Shown here piece by piece: positions 9,048 to 16,615 of a stretch of 52,196 nt of DNA. The first letter of the stretch is position 1. Every line of letters begins with the position of its first letter. The stretch is taken from NCBI GenBank assembly GCA_964498075.1, contig CAZCGA010000034.1:1-52196 (forward strand). The letters run 5' to 3'. The stretch comes from CAZCGA01 sp964498075. GTDB lineage: Bacteria; Desulfobacterota; Binatia; HRBIN30. The position numbers were made by a program, and so were the translations under genes. The notes under the pieces were generated by a model. It made no database searches. It saw only the letters and a list, made by a program, of their open reading frames with translations, and was not told the DNA's origin.

Positions 9048-9581
9048 CTAGCGCCCCGGGCGCAGGTCACTCAGCCTGGCGAAGTCTCCCCGTTTGCATG
9101 CCTCAAGGGCCGGCTGCATTCGCACGAGCGAGGAAAGCATCTGCTCGTGTCCTTGTTGATAGCTTGGCGGGGGAACTACTCGCTGCATTTCGTCTTTGAT
9201 CACGATAATGTTGGAGAGCGCATCGCCGCACGCGTTGCTGACGCGCTTGAAATCCCAAGTCGCGCCCGCGGCATCTGCCGCGCTGAGCATCGGGAGAACG
9301 GCCGTCGTGAGTCGAATCTTCCACCCGTCGCGGTGCTTCTCGTATTCTGCTGGTGAGACCCGCGTCGGGATCAATCGTGGTAGGACGTTGATGGCGGTAA
9401 TGACGATCAGGCTTGCGATGAACACCCCAACCGTCAGCGGCATGATCGTTGAGCGACGCCTCGGATGATCCTCACTTCGAAGGATGGTCAGGGGCCGCGT
9501 CGCAGGTCTACCGCAGTGCGGGCATGCAGAAGCTAGGTCAGAGATCTCTCGATTGCAGTCCGCACACGTGACCAGTGCCAT
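9048..9581 (-). CDS. Zinc-ribbon plus transmembrane protein
   Basis: 177 residues. An N-terminal zinc ribbon (CADCNREI...CPHCG) is followed by a basic linker, one transmembrane helix (VGVFIASLIVITAINVL) and a C-terminal domain of about 110 residues that would be extracytoplasmic. Such architecture is common in envelope proteins of unknown function. It is probably co-transcribed with the coiled-coil membrane protein that follows 23 bases downstream. Confidence 0.65.
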   Translation of the reverse strand: MALVTCADCNREISDLASACPHCGRPATRPLTILRSEDHPRRRSTIMPLTVGVFIASLIVITAINVLPRLIPTRVSPAEYEKHRDGWKIRLTTAVLPMLSAADAAGATWDFKRVSNACGDALSNIIVIKDEMQRVVPPPSYQQGHEQMLSSLVRMQPALEACKRGDFARLSDLRPGR

Positions 9582-9617
9582 TCACACTACTCGGAAGCGC
9601 GGTCGGAACTGACGCCG

Positions 9618-9770
9618 CTACTTCTCCGTGCCCTTCGCCTTCTTCCAGCGCGCCTGGACGGCCTTGCGGGCGATCTTGCTGCGCTCCTCCGGAGTCAGGT
9701 TGGCGTTTCGGGCGCGTGCGCCGCGCTTGCCGAGGGCAACCGCAGCGGGGTTCTTTCGCTTCGACGTCAT
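9618..9770 (-). CDS. 50-residue basic histone-like small protein
   Basis: ATG 9770 follows AGGGGCC. The product is MTSKRKNPAAVALGKRGA, then RNANLTPEERSKIARKAVQA, then RWKKAKGTEK: a Lys/Arg-rich protein with the G-K-R/GG...NLTPEER..IARKA..ARW pattern found in many phage and plasmid micro-proteins. A nucleic-acid-binding role is likely but untested. It is divergent from the rightward operon starting at 9918. Confidence 0.72.
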   Translation of the reverse strand: MTSKRKNPAAVALGKRGARARNANLTPEERSKIARKAVQARWKKAKGTEK

Positions 9771-9917
9771 CGGAGGCCCCTATACCATACTCGTCGCTGA
9801 GAATGAACCTCTTGACTTTATACTCAGCGCCGGGCATGCTTCGGACAAACAGACGAGCCGACCCGGTGCGTCAACACCGAATCGGCTCTGACCACACCTC
9901 GAAAGGAGCTTCGAGCC
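9771..9917. promoter_or_regulatory. Divergent intergenic region with a long hairpin
   Basis: This 147-bp spacer separates divergent genes. It has an AT-rich patch (9781-9830). At 9855-9888 an inverted repeat, GAGCCGA and CGGTG paired with CACCG and TCGGCTC around a six-base loop, could form a 12-bp stem with one internal loop. It could be a regulatory hairpin in the leader of the rightward operon, or part of an origin or operator. Confidence 0.45.
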
Positions 9918-10097
9918 ATGGCTACACCGAGCAGTATCACACCCCACCCGCACCACGGAGCTGCGACGGCCAGCGAGGGAGAGCACCTCGCCGCCCGTCG
10001 GCTCGCTGCGGACCGTCACGTCCACGTCTGGAACGATCACGGCGACTGGTCGGAGTGCATCGACTGCGACGCGACGGCGGAAAGGGCGGTGGCGTGA
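9918..10097 (+). CDS. 59-residue hypothetical protein
   Basis: ATG 9918 after AAAGGAG. The short product contains His-rich and Trp/Cys segments (HVHVWNDHGDWSECIDCD). Its TGA overlaps the next ATG at 10097 (TGATG), indicating coupled translation. No family is recognised. Confidence 0.62.
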   Translation: MATPSSITPHPHHGAATASEGEHLAARRLAADRHVHVWNDHGDWSECIDCDATAERAVA

Positions 10098-10705
10098 TGG
10101 CCAGCAGCGCACGGAACAAGCGTGGTACCGCGCCGGCACAGGCCGCGGCGGCCGAGTGGAGCTGTCAGCGCTGCGGCCGCCAAGGCACCGAGGTCCTCGC
10201 GGCGCACCGGGTCGACGCGATCCGCGTTGCCATGCGCGGCATCGGCGGTCACAGCGAAGTGAGTCGGCGCGAAATCCGGCCGTACCTCCGGAAGATTGCC
10301 AAGCGCCTGCGGGCGCCCTACCTGGCGCTGCTCGAATGCGTCGATCAGGACATCGTCGCGAGTGACGTCAGCGGACTACCCACGACGCGCTGCACGGCCG
10401 CCCCGAACGTCGACTGCGTGAACGAGGCGGCAGACGGCGCGGCGACCGTTCAGTCCGTTCGCGCGCAAGCCGCCGTCGAGGCAATCGCGGTCTTTCTCGA
10501 CGAGGTCGATGACGGGTACGAGTACGACGGGCTCAACGACTACCGCGAGCTGGCGGAGGCAATGCAGCTGCCGGGGCTCGTGCTTGACGTGCTCCTCTCA
10601 CGCGTCGTGGGAGGCACCTTCGAGCTGGCCGACGTCGACGAGTTCAACGCGTGGCGCGCGGCCGAACCGGTCGCGGCGATGCTGCTCGTCGACGAGGTGG
10701 CGTGA
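10097..10705 (+). CDS. Hypothetical protein with a CxxC zinc-knuckle
   Basis: 202 residues from ATG 10097. The N-terminal part has WSCQRCGRQGTEVLAAHR, a single CxxC pair, followed by mixed helices and an acidic C-terminus (VDDGYEYDGLNDYRELAEA). It is coupled to the gene before it and overlaps the next candidate start by one base. The function is unknown; being in a phage-like operon of small proteins it may be an accessory or regulatory protein. Confidence 0.62.
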   Translation: MASSARNKRGTAPAQAAAAEWSCQRCGRQGTEVLAAHRVDAIRVAMRGIGGHSEVSRREIRPYLRKIAKRLRAPYLALLECVDQDIVASDVSGLPTTRCTAAPNVDCVNEAADGAATVQSVRAQAAVEAIAVFLDEVDDGYEYDGLNDYRELAEAMQLPGLVLDVLLSRVVGGTFELADVDEFNAWRAAEPVAAMLLVDEVA

Positions 10706-10737
10706 TGTCCCGCGCCGCGACGAAAGGAGACGCGCGT

Positions 10738-11145
10738 ATGACGACGACGACACGGACGAGGAAGCACCGGAGCCGCAGGCCGAGTGCGCGCGAGGCGCCC
10801 CCGCCGATCGACATGGAGCAGGTGCGCGCCAACGCGATCCGCGAGTTGCTGCGACTGATCAGCGCAAACACCGAGGCCTCGTCGCCTTTCCTCTTGCGAC
10901 ACCGGGGATTCGAGGCGGTCGATGATTGGGACGAGCCCACGGAGTACGTCTTCGCTCGCCTGTTGCAGATGGCGCACACGAACCGCGATCGCCTGGCGTT
11001 CAACATCGCGGCCGGAACGTGTCTCCCGTGGGACACGGTCCTTGCCGGCATCGTGCGCTTGGCGATGGGCGCACGCCTGCCAACCGTGCAGGAACTGAAG
11101 GCGCTCGGCCGACGTCTGCCGGCGGCGACGCACCACGCGGCGTAG
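10738..11145 (+). CDS. Hypothetical 135-residue basic/helical protein
   Basis: ATG 10738 is chosen because AAAGGAG lies eight bases upstream; an ATG at 10705 is in frame and overlaps the previous stop. After a Thr/Arg-rich N-terminus the protein is helical (MEQVRANAIRELLRLISANT, then FARLLQMAHTNRDRLAFNI). It is probably DNA-associated. No family recognised. Confidence 0.6.
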   Translation: MTTTTRTRKHRSRRPSAREAPPPIDMEQVRANAIRELLRLISANTEASSPFLLRHRGFEAVDDWDEPTEYVFARLLQMAHTNRDRLAFNIAAGTCLPWDTVLAGIVRLAMGARLPTVQELKALGRRLPAATHHAA

Positions 11146-11158
11146 GAAGGAGACGATC

Positions 11159-11480
11159 ATGGCGACGACACCAACCCGGAGGATCAAAGAAGAACCGCAC
11201 GAGGCCGGTATCGACACGCGCCGCTGTCTCGGGGCCTCTCCGGTCGACCGCGCTTGGCCTGCCGCTCGGCAAGATCTGCGCAGCGTGCGGCTGCTCGTAC
11301 GCGCCTTGGCTCAAGGATTGCCCGCGCTGCCACAGCCGCGACGTCGGAGAGGCTGCTCTCCCCACCGAGGCCGAGATCGAACACCACCACTTTCTCAAAG
11401 CCGCACGACTTGTGTTCAGCCGCGAAGCGGCACGGCGGCAGCAGACGCTGATCGAATACCTCGAGACGCTTTTTTCGTAG
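11159..11480 (+). CDS. Zinc-ribbon protein, apparently frameshifted near its 5' end
   Basis: ATG 11159 has a good GGAAGGAG site, and its frame begins MATTPTRRIKEEPHEAG. The convincing coding part is in another frame: ICAACGCSYAPWLKDCPRC, then a helical tail ending LIEYLETLFS and a stop at 11478-11480. The two can be joined by one indel between about 11205 and 11260. The Cys pairs make a zinc ribbon. Either a sequencing or assembly error or a real lesion is possible. Confidence 0.5.
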
Positions 11481-11572
11481 ACCCAGATGTGGCTGGGCTT
11501 TGAAGGGTCTGCGAACCCGCGGAGGTAGAACCGTGGGAGGTAGTGATGCCGCTTGCTTGCCCGGTTGGACAT
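11450..11572 (-). pseudogene. N-terminal fragment of a DUF4238 protein
   Basis: The frame from ATG 11572 starts with KRHHYLPRFYLRGFADPSK and IWVYEK, the characteristic N-terminus of DUF4238 proteins. Homology then stops abruptly where the end of the oppositely oriented zinc-ribbon gene begins. The remaining 200 or so residues of a DUF4238 protein are missing, so this is a truncated relic. Confidence 0.6.
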
Positions 11573-11595
11573 CGGATGCGAGGGCGAGCGCTCCC

Positions 11596-12000
11596 TCAGC
11601 GCCCATGACGCGATTCCAAGACGGCCAGGCCTTCGAGCAGGGCCATGCGCACGACCGCACTCAGCCCCACGGCGCTCCCACCACGCGCGGCCGTCACGCT
11701 GGGATCGGCAGTCAACGCGGGAATCAGCGCCTCGGCGCGCTCCAGGAGCGCCCCCGGCAGCCGGATCGTAAGCGTCCGGTCTTGCTTCATCGCCGGGAGC
11801 TCGCCGGCGAGGTGCTTGCCGAGGCGCGCCGCCAGCGCCGGGTTGCCGGCGATCTCGCGCTTCACGGCCGCATCAAGCGCCCGCAGGCGTCGCTCGCGCG
11901 CGAGGCTTGGCGCGCCCTGCGAGGCGGACGTGCGGCCAGTAGGGAGCTTCGCCCGCCGGCGTGATCGCGGCTTCTGCGGCGATTCTGTGCGTCGGCTCAT
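11596..12000 (-). CDS. Ribbon-helix-helix-like DNA-binding protein
   Basis: 134 residues. The C-terminal half contains RTLTIRLPGALLERAEALI and GLSAVVRMALLEGLAVLE, matching the strand, helix, helix layout of RHH/CopG-type domains. The N-terminal half is basic. Its ATG overlaps the stop of the fragment upstream (ATGA at 11997-12000). A role as a small regulator is inferred from the fold. Confidence 0.6.
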   Translation of the reverse strand: MSRRTESPQKPRSRRRAKLPTGRTSASQGAPSLARERRLRALDAAVKREIAGNPALAARLGKHLAGELPAMKQDRTLTIRLPGALLERAEALIPALTADPSVTAARGGSAVGLSAVVRMALLEGLAVLESRHGR

Positions 12001-12179
12001 GCGGCCAGTCGCCCGTTGAGCATGTTCGCGACGGTCTGCGGGTGCCAGCGGCCGCCGGACCGCGGGACGACGCTCGCGGCCTCCAGGCGCTCCCCGATCG
12101 CCCGCAGCGAGAGGCCCTGCGCGCGGTAGCGCCGCATCGCAACGAGGATCCGCTGCTCGGAGTGGTGATGCTCCTGCAC
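11997..12179 (-). CDS. Short protein resembling the recombinase-domain segment of serine recombinases
   Basis: 60 residues from a GTG: QRILVAMRRYRAQGLSLRAI, then GERLEAASVVPRSGGRWHPQ and TVANML. This is the segment of large serine recombinases that recognises new target helices (LSLRAIAxxLN...RxGxxWxPxTVxxIL). The catalytic domain is absent. It may be a free-standing DNA-binding protein, since it is coupled to the RHH gene, or a remnant. Confidence 0.5.
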   Translation of the reverse strand: MQEHHHSEQRILVAMRRYRAQGLSLRAIGERLEAASVVPRSGGRWHPQTVANMLNGRLAA

Positions 12180-12263
12180 GCGCTCGAAGTGTTCATCTCG
12201 GTCCGGACGATGGTGAAGGTCGACGCCACCGTGATCGTTGGTTTGCCGTCCCAGACCTCGTGA

Positions 12264-12500
12264 TTAGACGTCCCACCCTCGGTTCACACCGGCGAACTCG
12301 GGCGTGAGCTTCACCACTTCGAAGCCGTAGGACGCTCGAACATTCGGCGTGGCCTCCGGGAGGCGGCGGAGTACGGCCTGGAAGCGTTCGATGTTGTGGA
12401 CGATCGCCGGCGTCGCCTCCGGCATCGCCTTCAACCGATCGCCCAGGTCGATGACCTCTCGCATCAACGCGAGGTCGCACTTGCGCAGTATGTAGTTCAT
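12264..12500 (-). CDS. 78-residue hypothetical protein
   Basis: Starts MNYILRKCDLALMREVIDLG at ATG 12500; helical with an acidic/hydrophobic pattern and no Cys pairs or signal. No family recognised. It lies between small DNA-binding genes and a degenerate region. Confidence 0.45.
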   Translation of the reverse strand: MNYILRKCDLALMREVIDLGDRLKAMPEATPAIVHNIERFQAVLRRLPEATPNVRASYGFEVVKLTPEFAGVNRGWDV

Positions 12501-12525
12501 CCAACACCACCGAATCGCCCGATGC

Positions 12526-12720
12526 CTAGCGGCGCGCGCGCTTCGCCCGCTGGCGCGCAGCGATGCACTTCGGTTTGGCGTCCCTTCGGGCACCAAGCAC
12601 CGTGCGAGAAGCGGAGTGCGTTTGCAGGTCAAGTCCGCCCCGGTCGGCACCGGTCTGGCCGTCGCTGATGATCTTGTCGACGATGACCCATGGCGGGAAG
12701 TCTACCAAGTGGCTTGCGGA
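12526..12720 (-). pseudogene. Fragment of a putative molybdenum-carrier/SLOG-type protein
   Basis: The segment VDKIISDGQTGADRGGLDL matches the diagnostic N-terminal loop (KIISGGQTGADRxALD) of the MoCo-carrier/SLOG nucleotide-binding family. There is no proper start codon and similarity ends after about 20 residues, so only a decayed N-terminus remains. From about 12720 to 13127 I see no convincing gene. Confidence 0.5.
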
Positions 12721-13127
12721 GTGCACAGGTCGGTTCCACGGGCGTCGTGACGCGTGAAGGCCAGGGGTGCGGTGAGGTGTGAGGGAGGTGCCACGGCCGG
12801 GTTTATCCCAAACCGTGGCTACAAGCCGACGGATTCCGGTATGTCCCCGCCGGCGGGAGCTCCCTCGGACCGGCAGAGTAGGGCGTACGCCGCGTAGCTT
12901 CAAGTCTTCCGTCCACGCCAGCGAAGGGTGTTGCCGTCAGAAAGACGCCGTGCCCGATCGTCGGAGTCCGATCACAAGGCGGACGAACGATCGCGCACGA
13001 CGCCTCTCACGACAGACGGGTACTTCACCTCGCCCAAGCTTGGCAAGTGCTCCGACGGCCCCTGGGCGGGTTCTCCATCGGTGGCAGTCCAAGTAAGATA
13101 GTCGCGCCGGCGAAGCGCCGACGCCGA

Positions 13128-13544
13128 CTACTGCAACGGCACGCCGTCGTCGGGTTCGCCATCGTCCAGCGCCGCCGGCGACAGCTTCTCGCTGATGAAC
13201 GCCTGACAGGCTGCGAGCTGCTCGGCGGGAACAAAGCGGTGGATGCCGAAAGCGACGGCGTGCATGTAGCGCCTCAACTCCGCGTGCGTGATCGGTCCCA
13301 GTTGCGCCTCGATCTTGAGAATCCGTTCGGCGATCTCGGTGACCTTCTTGAGCGCCTCGATAGCGGCCAACGCCGGCGGTATCTTGCCGAAGCTGTTGTC
13401 CGTGTTCTCGAGGTCGGCCTGGTCGACGTAGTGGCGCACGAGCACCTTCGCCAGGGCGAGCTGTGGCCGGAGGTCGAACATGTCGCCGCTCTCGATCTCG
13501 CACTCGTACAGCACGCGGAGCTCCGGATACTGCTCGAACAGCAC
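13128..13544 (-). CDS. Phage-type hypothetical protein, N-terminus uncertain
   Basis: The frame from GTG 13544 gives 138 residues, rich in helices (LRPQLALAKVLVRHYVDQAD, KKVTEIAERILKIEAQLG). The same frame stays open upstream to about 13840 and encodes a Cys/Arg-rich stretch (RCQQWDLRGGG, QCSKAARAGFSRCGKHGAG, TRKNKKLAGLTTG) that looks genuine but has no ATG, GTG or TTG start. A frameshift near 13810, or an unusual start, would give a protein of about 235 residues. It might belong to the packaging or regulatory genes; the function is unknown. Confidence 0.55.
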   Translation of the reverse strand: MLFEQYPELRVLYECEIESGDMFDLRPQLALAKVLVRHYVDQADLENTDNSFGKIPPALAAIEALKKVTEIAERILKIEAQLGPITHAELRRYMHAVAFGIHRFVPAEQLAACQAFISEKLSPAALDDGEPDDGVPLQ

Positions 13545-13844
13545 GCGGCACGTCGCTGGCGTCAGGGCCTGGCCGGTGGTCAGGCCCGCCAGCTTCTTGT
13601 TCTTCCGCGTGCCTCGGCGCTCGCGGGCCGGGTAGCCCGCGCCGTGCTTGCCGCAGCGACTGAAGCCCGCGCGCGCGGCCTTCGAGCACTGCCACAGTCC
13701 GCCGCCGCGGAGATCCCACTGCTGGCACCGCGGCCGCCCGGGTGGCGGCGCGAGGGGTGCGTCAGCGCCGCAAGGGGTGCCGGCGGCGTTCGTCGGCGAG
13801 CCTTCTTCCGACCAGCACCATGGAGATCGCGCCGTTTGCCACCA

Positions 13845-14045
13845 TCATGATCGCCCCGCTTGTTCATCGTTGCTCTCCTCCCTCCTGCCTCGCCTCGATG
13901 GCCCGCGAAGTTCGGCGCCGGCGTGTCCTGTGGCCACGAGTCGGAGACCCGTCGAGATCTTCTGTCGCGTTTCACCATCAGGCACGTGTCGCACGATGAG
14001 GGAGTATATATGGCGCAAGAGCGCTCTCACCTGCTCCTGCGTCAT
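13845..14045 (-). CDS. 66-residue hypothetical protein behind a hairpin
   Basis: Begins MTQEQVRALLRHIYSLIVRH at ATG 14045, which abuts the left arm of a perfect inverted repeat at 14046-14076. The stop codon of the preceding gene lies in the loop of that repeat. The product is a helical basic protein of unknown function. Confidence 0.5.
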   Translation of the reverse strand: MTQEQVRALLRHIYSLIVRHVPDGETRQKISTGLRLVATGHAGAELRGPSRRGRREESNDEQAGRS

Positions 14046-14076
14046 CGGGTACTGTCCGTCTAACGGACAGTACCCG
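14046..14076 (-). promoter_or_regulatory. Perfect 14-bp inverted repeat between two coupled genes
   Basis: CGGGTACTGTCCGT and ACGGACAGTACCCG flank a 3-base loop. On the minus strand the TAG stop of the upstream frame spans the loop, and the ATG of the next gene directly follows the second arm. In mRNA this hairpin would mask the initiation region of the downstream gene unless a ribosome finishing the upstream gene opens it. Confidence 0.6.
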
Positions 14077-14320
14077 TCATCGCTTGGTGAAGACGTTCTT
14101 GGTTCTTCCCTTCGGTGTCGGCGAGCTTGCGGCGTTGCTCCATCACCACGTAGAGCTCCGCCCACACCGCTTGATCCACGCAGCCGCCGGCGATGATCTT
14201 CCATGCACGCCCCTCCGTCCCCGCTTCAGCACCTCGACGGACGGCCGCAGCGGCCCTTGCAGCTGGCTCGCTCGGCTCGCCAGCGTTGCCGAATCGCCGT
14301 GGTCGATGCCCGAGTCGCAC
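14060..14320 (-). CDS. Hypothetical 86-residue protein
   Basis: GTG start at 14320 is tentative. The C-terminal half (WKIIAGGCVDQAVWAELYVV, then MEQRRKLADTEGKNQERL) looks like a real helical phage protein; the N-terminal half overlaps the end of the previous gene in another frame, so the true start may be internal. It ends in the loop of the hairpin at 14046-14076. Confidence 0.45.
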   Translation of the reverse strand: MRLGHRPRRFGNAGEPSEPAARAAAAVRRGAEAGTEGRAWKIIAGGCVDQAVWAELYVVMEQRRKLADTEGKNQERLHQAMTGTVR

Positions 14321-14838
14321 CGAGACGCGATCGTCGATTCTAGCGCCGGGAAGTCGCTCTCACTGATGTGGCCGGCACCGAATCCGAAGCGGGCACTGAG
14401 TGCCGCCAGGCGACGGCGCTCCGCTTCGGACACCCGCCGGCGTCGATACGGCCTGATCAGCTTGAAAACGGCGGCGGCATCGTCCACGTGAAACGTGACG
14501 ACCGTCTCTTCCTCGCCCCGGGCGATCGCGACACACCACGGCAGAGCTCGGAGCCTGGCGCCGACGCGTCGGTGAGGCGTCATCGCCTGCAGGACATCGC
14601 CACCCTTCGGGGACACGACGCCATGGCGACCTCGGATCTCCATCAGCCACGGCCAGTCGTCCTTCGGCCACAGACCCTTGGTCGCTCCGTCCGCCTCCCA
14701 GCCCACCCGGTACCGACGGCCGAAGCGCTCCTGCAGGTTCACGCAAGACGCAGCCGGGTCCTCGCAGCCGCCACACCGGACGACTTCCTCGCGGCCGCCG
14801 CGCGCCACCTCCATGGGGGTACCTACGTCGTGCCACAC
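14143..14838 (-). CDS. Phage-like hypothetical protein with an N-terminal Cys cluster
   Basis: 231 residues from GTG 14838, preceded by GGGGAGG at good spacing; ATG 14814 is an alternative. The start has VRCGGCEDPAASCVNLQERF and then GWEADGATKGLWPKDDWPWL. The middle is a compact alpha/beta region (LRALPWCVAIARGEEETVVT). The last 60 residues overlap another frame and may be spurious if the gene is frameshifted. The family is unknown to me, but its position after the TerS-like gene is typical of phage accessory genes. Confidence 0.55.
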   Translation of the reverse strand: MWHDVGTPMEVARGGREEVVRCGGCEDPAASCVNLQERFGRRYRVGWEADGATKGLWPKDDWPWLMEIRGRHGVVSPKGGDVLQAMTPHRRVGARLRALPWCVAIARGEEETVVTFHVDDAAAVFKLIRPYRRRRVSEAERRRLAALSARFGFGAGHISESDFPALESTIASRCDSGIDHGDSATLASRASQLQGPLRPSVEVLKRGRRGVHGRSSPAAAWIKRCGRSSTW

Positions 14839-15416
14839 CCTTGGGCCTCCCCGTACTGCAGCAACCCGATCTGCCTCGCCTCGGCGGCCCGCATCGCCAA
14901 GACTTGTGGCACCGGAACGCCTTTGGCGAGCGCGTCAATCTGCGCGTCGCTCATCTCGCGGAGCTGCTCGTCGGTGAGGTTCCAGGTCTCGGTCCGGATC
15001 GTCTCGCGGAACTTCTCGGGCCGGTGCGCCTTGAGCAGGAAGATCAGGAGCACGTCGCTGTACTTGATCAGCTTCGCGACCTTGCGCCCTCGGTAGAAGA
15101 CACCTTCGTCGGTGCCCTTCGTAGCGCGGCGCCACGCTTCCTCCTCGAGGGCGTCGCAGCCGATCTCCAAGGCCTCGTCCCACGCCGCCTTGAATGCCGC
15201 GTCGGTCTCGCGCGCCTCGTAGGCCGTCGACCGTCGGACGCCGGCGCGCTTGCACGCGCGTGAGATGTTCGCCCATGCACCCAGCTCGCGCAGAAACCGC
15301 GGCCGCCAAAGTGCACGCCCTTTTTTAGGTGTCCGGTTGGGTGTCCGGTTTTGTGTCCGGCGCTGCGGGTGCCGGCACCGCCCCGCGCGAGGCCCTGGAT
15401 GGGATGTGGCAGACAC
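14823..15416 (-). CDS. Terminase small-subunit-like HTH protein
   Basis: 197 residues from GTG 15416 with AGGTAGGAG upstream. The sequence RFLRELGAWANISRACKRAG, then VRRSTAYEARETDAAFKAAW is the homeodomain-like HTH of phage small terminase-type proteins. VFYRGRKVAKLIKYSDVLLI and FLLKAHRPEKFRE follow, a combination frequent in phage TerS-annotated proteins. A small terminase without a large subunit fits a satellite that redirects helper packaging, but the packaging role is inferred from similarity only. Confidence 0.65.
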   Translation of the reverse strand: MSATSHPGPRAGRCRHPQRRTQNRTPNRTPKKGRALWRPRFLRELGAWANISRACKRAGVRRSTAYEARETDAAFKAAWDEALEIGCDALEEEAWRRATKGTDEGVFYRGRKVAKLIKYSDVLLIFLLKAHRPEKFRETIRTETWNLTDEQLREMSDAQIDALAKGVPVPQVLAMRAAEARQIGLLQYGEAQGCGTT

Positions 15417-15423
15417 TGCGCTC

Positions 15424-15885
15424 CTACCTCCGTCCCGTGTTGTGCTTACGTGGGGTCACGAGGGTTCGCGCTGGCGCGCGCTGTCGCATCAAACCCGCCG
15501 CGGCATACAGCGCCATGTCCGCCGCCTCTTCGAGCGCCTCGCGTACGAAGTCGCGTCGGTCGGTGGCGACGCGCAGGTCACCGTAGCGCCGGCGGCCCCT
15601 CCGCAGGCGCTCGGCCTTCAACACGAGTACTGCGAGCTCGTCAGGGGCGAGCTGCTCGACGATCGCGCTCAAGCGTGTGGTTGGGGCCCTCGGTGCAGCG
15701 CGTTCGCCGCGCTGGGTGCCGCGCTCGTACCTGCTGCTCCGCTTGGCAGCGCGATCCCTGCGCCTCTTGAAACGTGCGCGCGCCATCGCGCGCCCAACGC
15801 GCCGCGAGTGCGTCTGGGGTGCGGAGCTGTGTCCGCCGGAGGCCGGTGCAGTCCGACGCAGTCCTTGAAACGCCGAATCTTTCAT
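15424..15885 (-). CDS. Hypothetical protein at the right end of E1
   Basis: 153 residues from ATG 15885. The N-terminus is highly basic; the C-terminal half (LSAIVEQLAPDELAVLVLKA, then RRDFVREALEEAADMALYAA) is helical and conserved-looking. In the excised circle its ATG would overlap the integrase stop by four bases, making it the gene immediately after int. A shorter start at ATG 15786 is possible. Function unknown. Confidence 0.55.
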   Translation of the reverse strand: MKDSAFQGLRRTAPASGGHSSAPQTHSRRVGRAMARARFKRRRDRAAKRSSRYERGTQRGERAAPRAPTTRLSAIVEQLAPDELAVLVLKAERLRRGRRRYGDLRVATDRRDFVREALEEAADMALYAAAGLMRQRAPARTLVTPRKHNTGRR

Positions 15886-15907
15886 GTCTTGCGAGACCGC
15901 TTCGCCC

Positions 15908-15951
15908 GCTCATAACCCGAAGGTCGGAGGTTCAAATCCTCCCCCCGCAAC
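15908..15951 (+). repeat. att copy 2 (E1 right junction, E2 left junction)
   Basis: Identical over 44 bp to 14-57. The next bases have one extra C and a different terminator stem (AAGGCCC...GGGCCTT, about 15958-16000). This copy lacks the 5' half of the tRNA. Confidence 0.9.
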
Positions 15952-16146
15952 CTTCCGAAGGCCCTGCGAGACTGAGACTCTTGCGGGGCCTTCGCGTCTT
16001 TGCTCTTCGCAGCAAGTTAGTTTGACAGCCGAGCTGACAGCCACGGGCCGGTTGTCCTCACGGTGCGCGGGGATGGCTTGGGCATACCGCCTCAGGCCAC
16101 GTGGCGGTCTGGTTGTTCGCGCGAGGGAGGACCAATCGGCAGCCAT
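15910..16146 (-). pseudogene. Relic of an integrase C-terminus at the E2 left end
   Basis: A leftward frame ends inside att copy 2 with SQGLRKVAGGGFEPPTFGL, which parallels the tail of the E1 integrase (SQGLRKLRGEDLNLRPSG). No catalytic motifs remain upstream. The shared ending is dictated partly by the tRNA antisense sequence, so the integrase origin is inferred. Confidence 0.4.
16021..16044 (+). repeat. 24-bp repeat, left copy in E2
   Basis: TTTGACAGCCGAG then CTGACAGCCAC, containing TGACAGCC twice with 12-base spacing. A copy with one substitution lies at 19295-19318 in the same orientation. Confidence 0.7.
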
Positions 16147-16382
16147 TCGAGTCGCCGGCAGGGCATCCCCTGTTTCGCAGATTCATCGGCGTCGAGTTCG
16201 ATGCAGAAGTACAAGTCGGTTTTGCACTCCTCGCATTGAGTGGCCCCCATTTCTGGGGGTCCGGAAAAGTCGTCGCCCTGCGCTATTCGCAAGGGCGCAT
16301 CGCAAAAGGGGCATGTCGCTCTGCAGACATCGGGCCGCGGACCGCGGTCCCTCAAGGAACTCAGGCTGCTCATGGTTTCCAA
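16092..16382 (-). CDS. Small Cys-rich zinc-binding-like protein
   Basis: 96 residues with CRATCPFCDAPLRIAQGD and QCEECKTDLYFCIELDADE: a CPFC...CEEC arrangement like a zinc ribbon. The C-terminal end overlaps the relic frame to its left. No family recognised; 16383-16615 beyond its start holds no gene I can support. Confidence 0.5.
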   Translation of the reverse strand: METMSSLSSLRDRGPRPDVCRATCPFCDAPLRIAQGDDFSGPPEMGATQCEECKTDLYFCIELDADESAKQGMPCRRLEWLPIGPPSREQPDRHVA

Positions 16383-16615
16383 GGTAGCACGTCCCCGTAG
16401 CTGGCCTCAATGATCTGTTTTCGCGGGAGGGGATCTGAGTTGATCGCGATTCGCGACCACGCTCATTTGGCCAAGTCTATTGTTACCCATCACAAGCCCG
16501 CTTTAGGCGAGGAATCGCGCTGGATCTCAGAGGCGTTCATGCAGAGCGATTCTGCGGACGGCGTCTGACGAAGCTCCATAAGGTGCCCACGGCCCCGAAC
16601 GAGTAGGTACCCGCC

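Noticed and set aside
9800..9820. A sigma-70 promoter at TTGACTTTATACT
   Set aside because: The two hexamer-like strings are one base apart, so they cannot be a -35/-10 pair.
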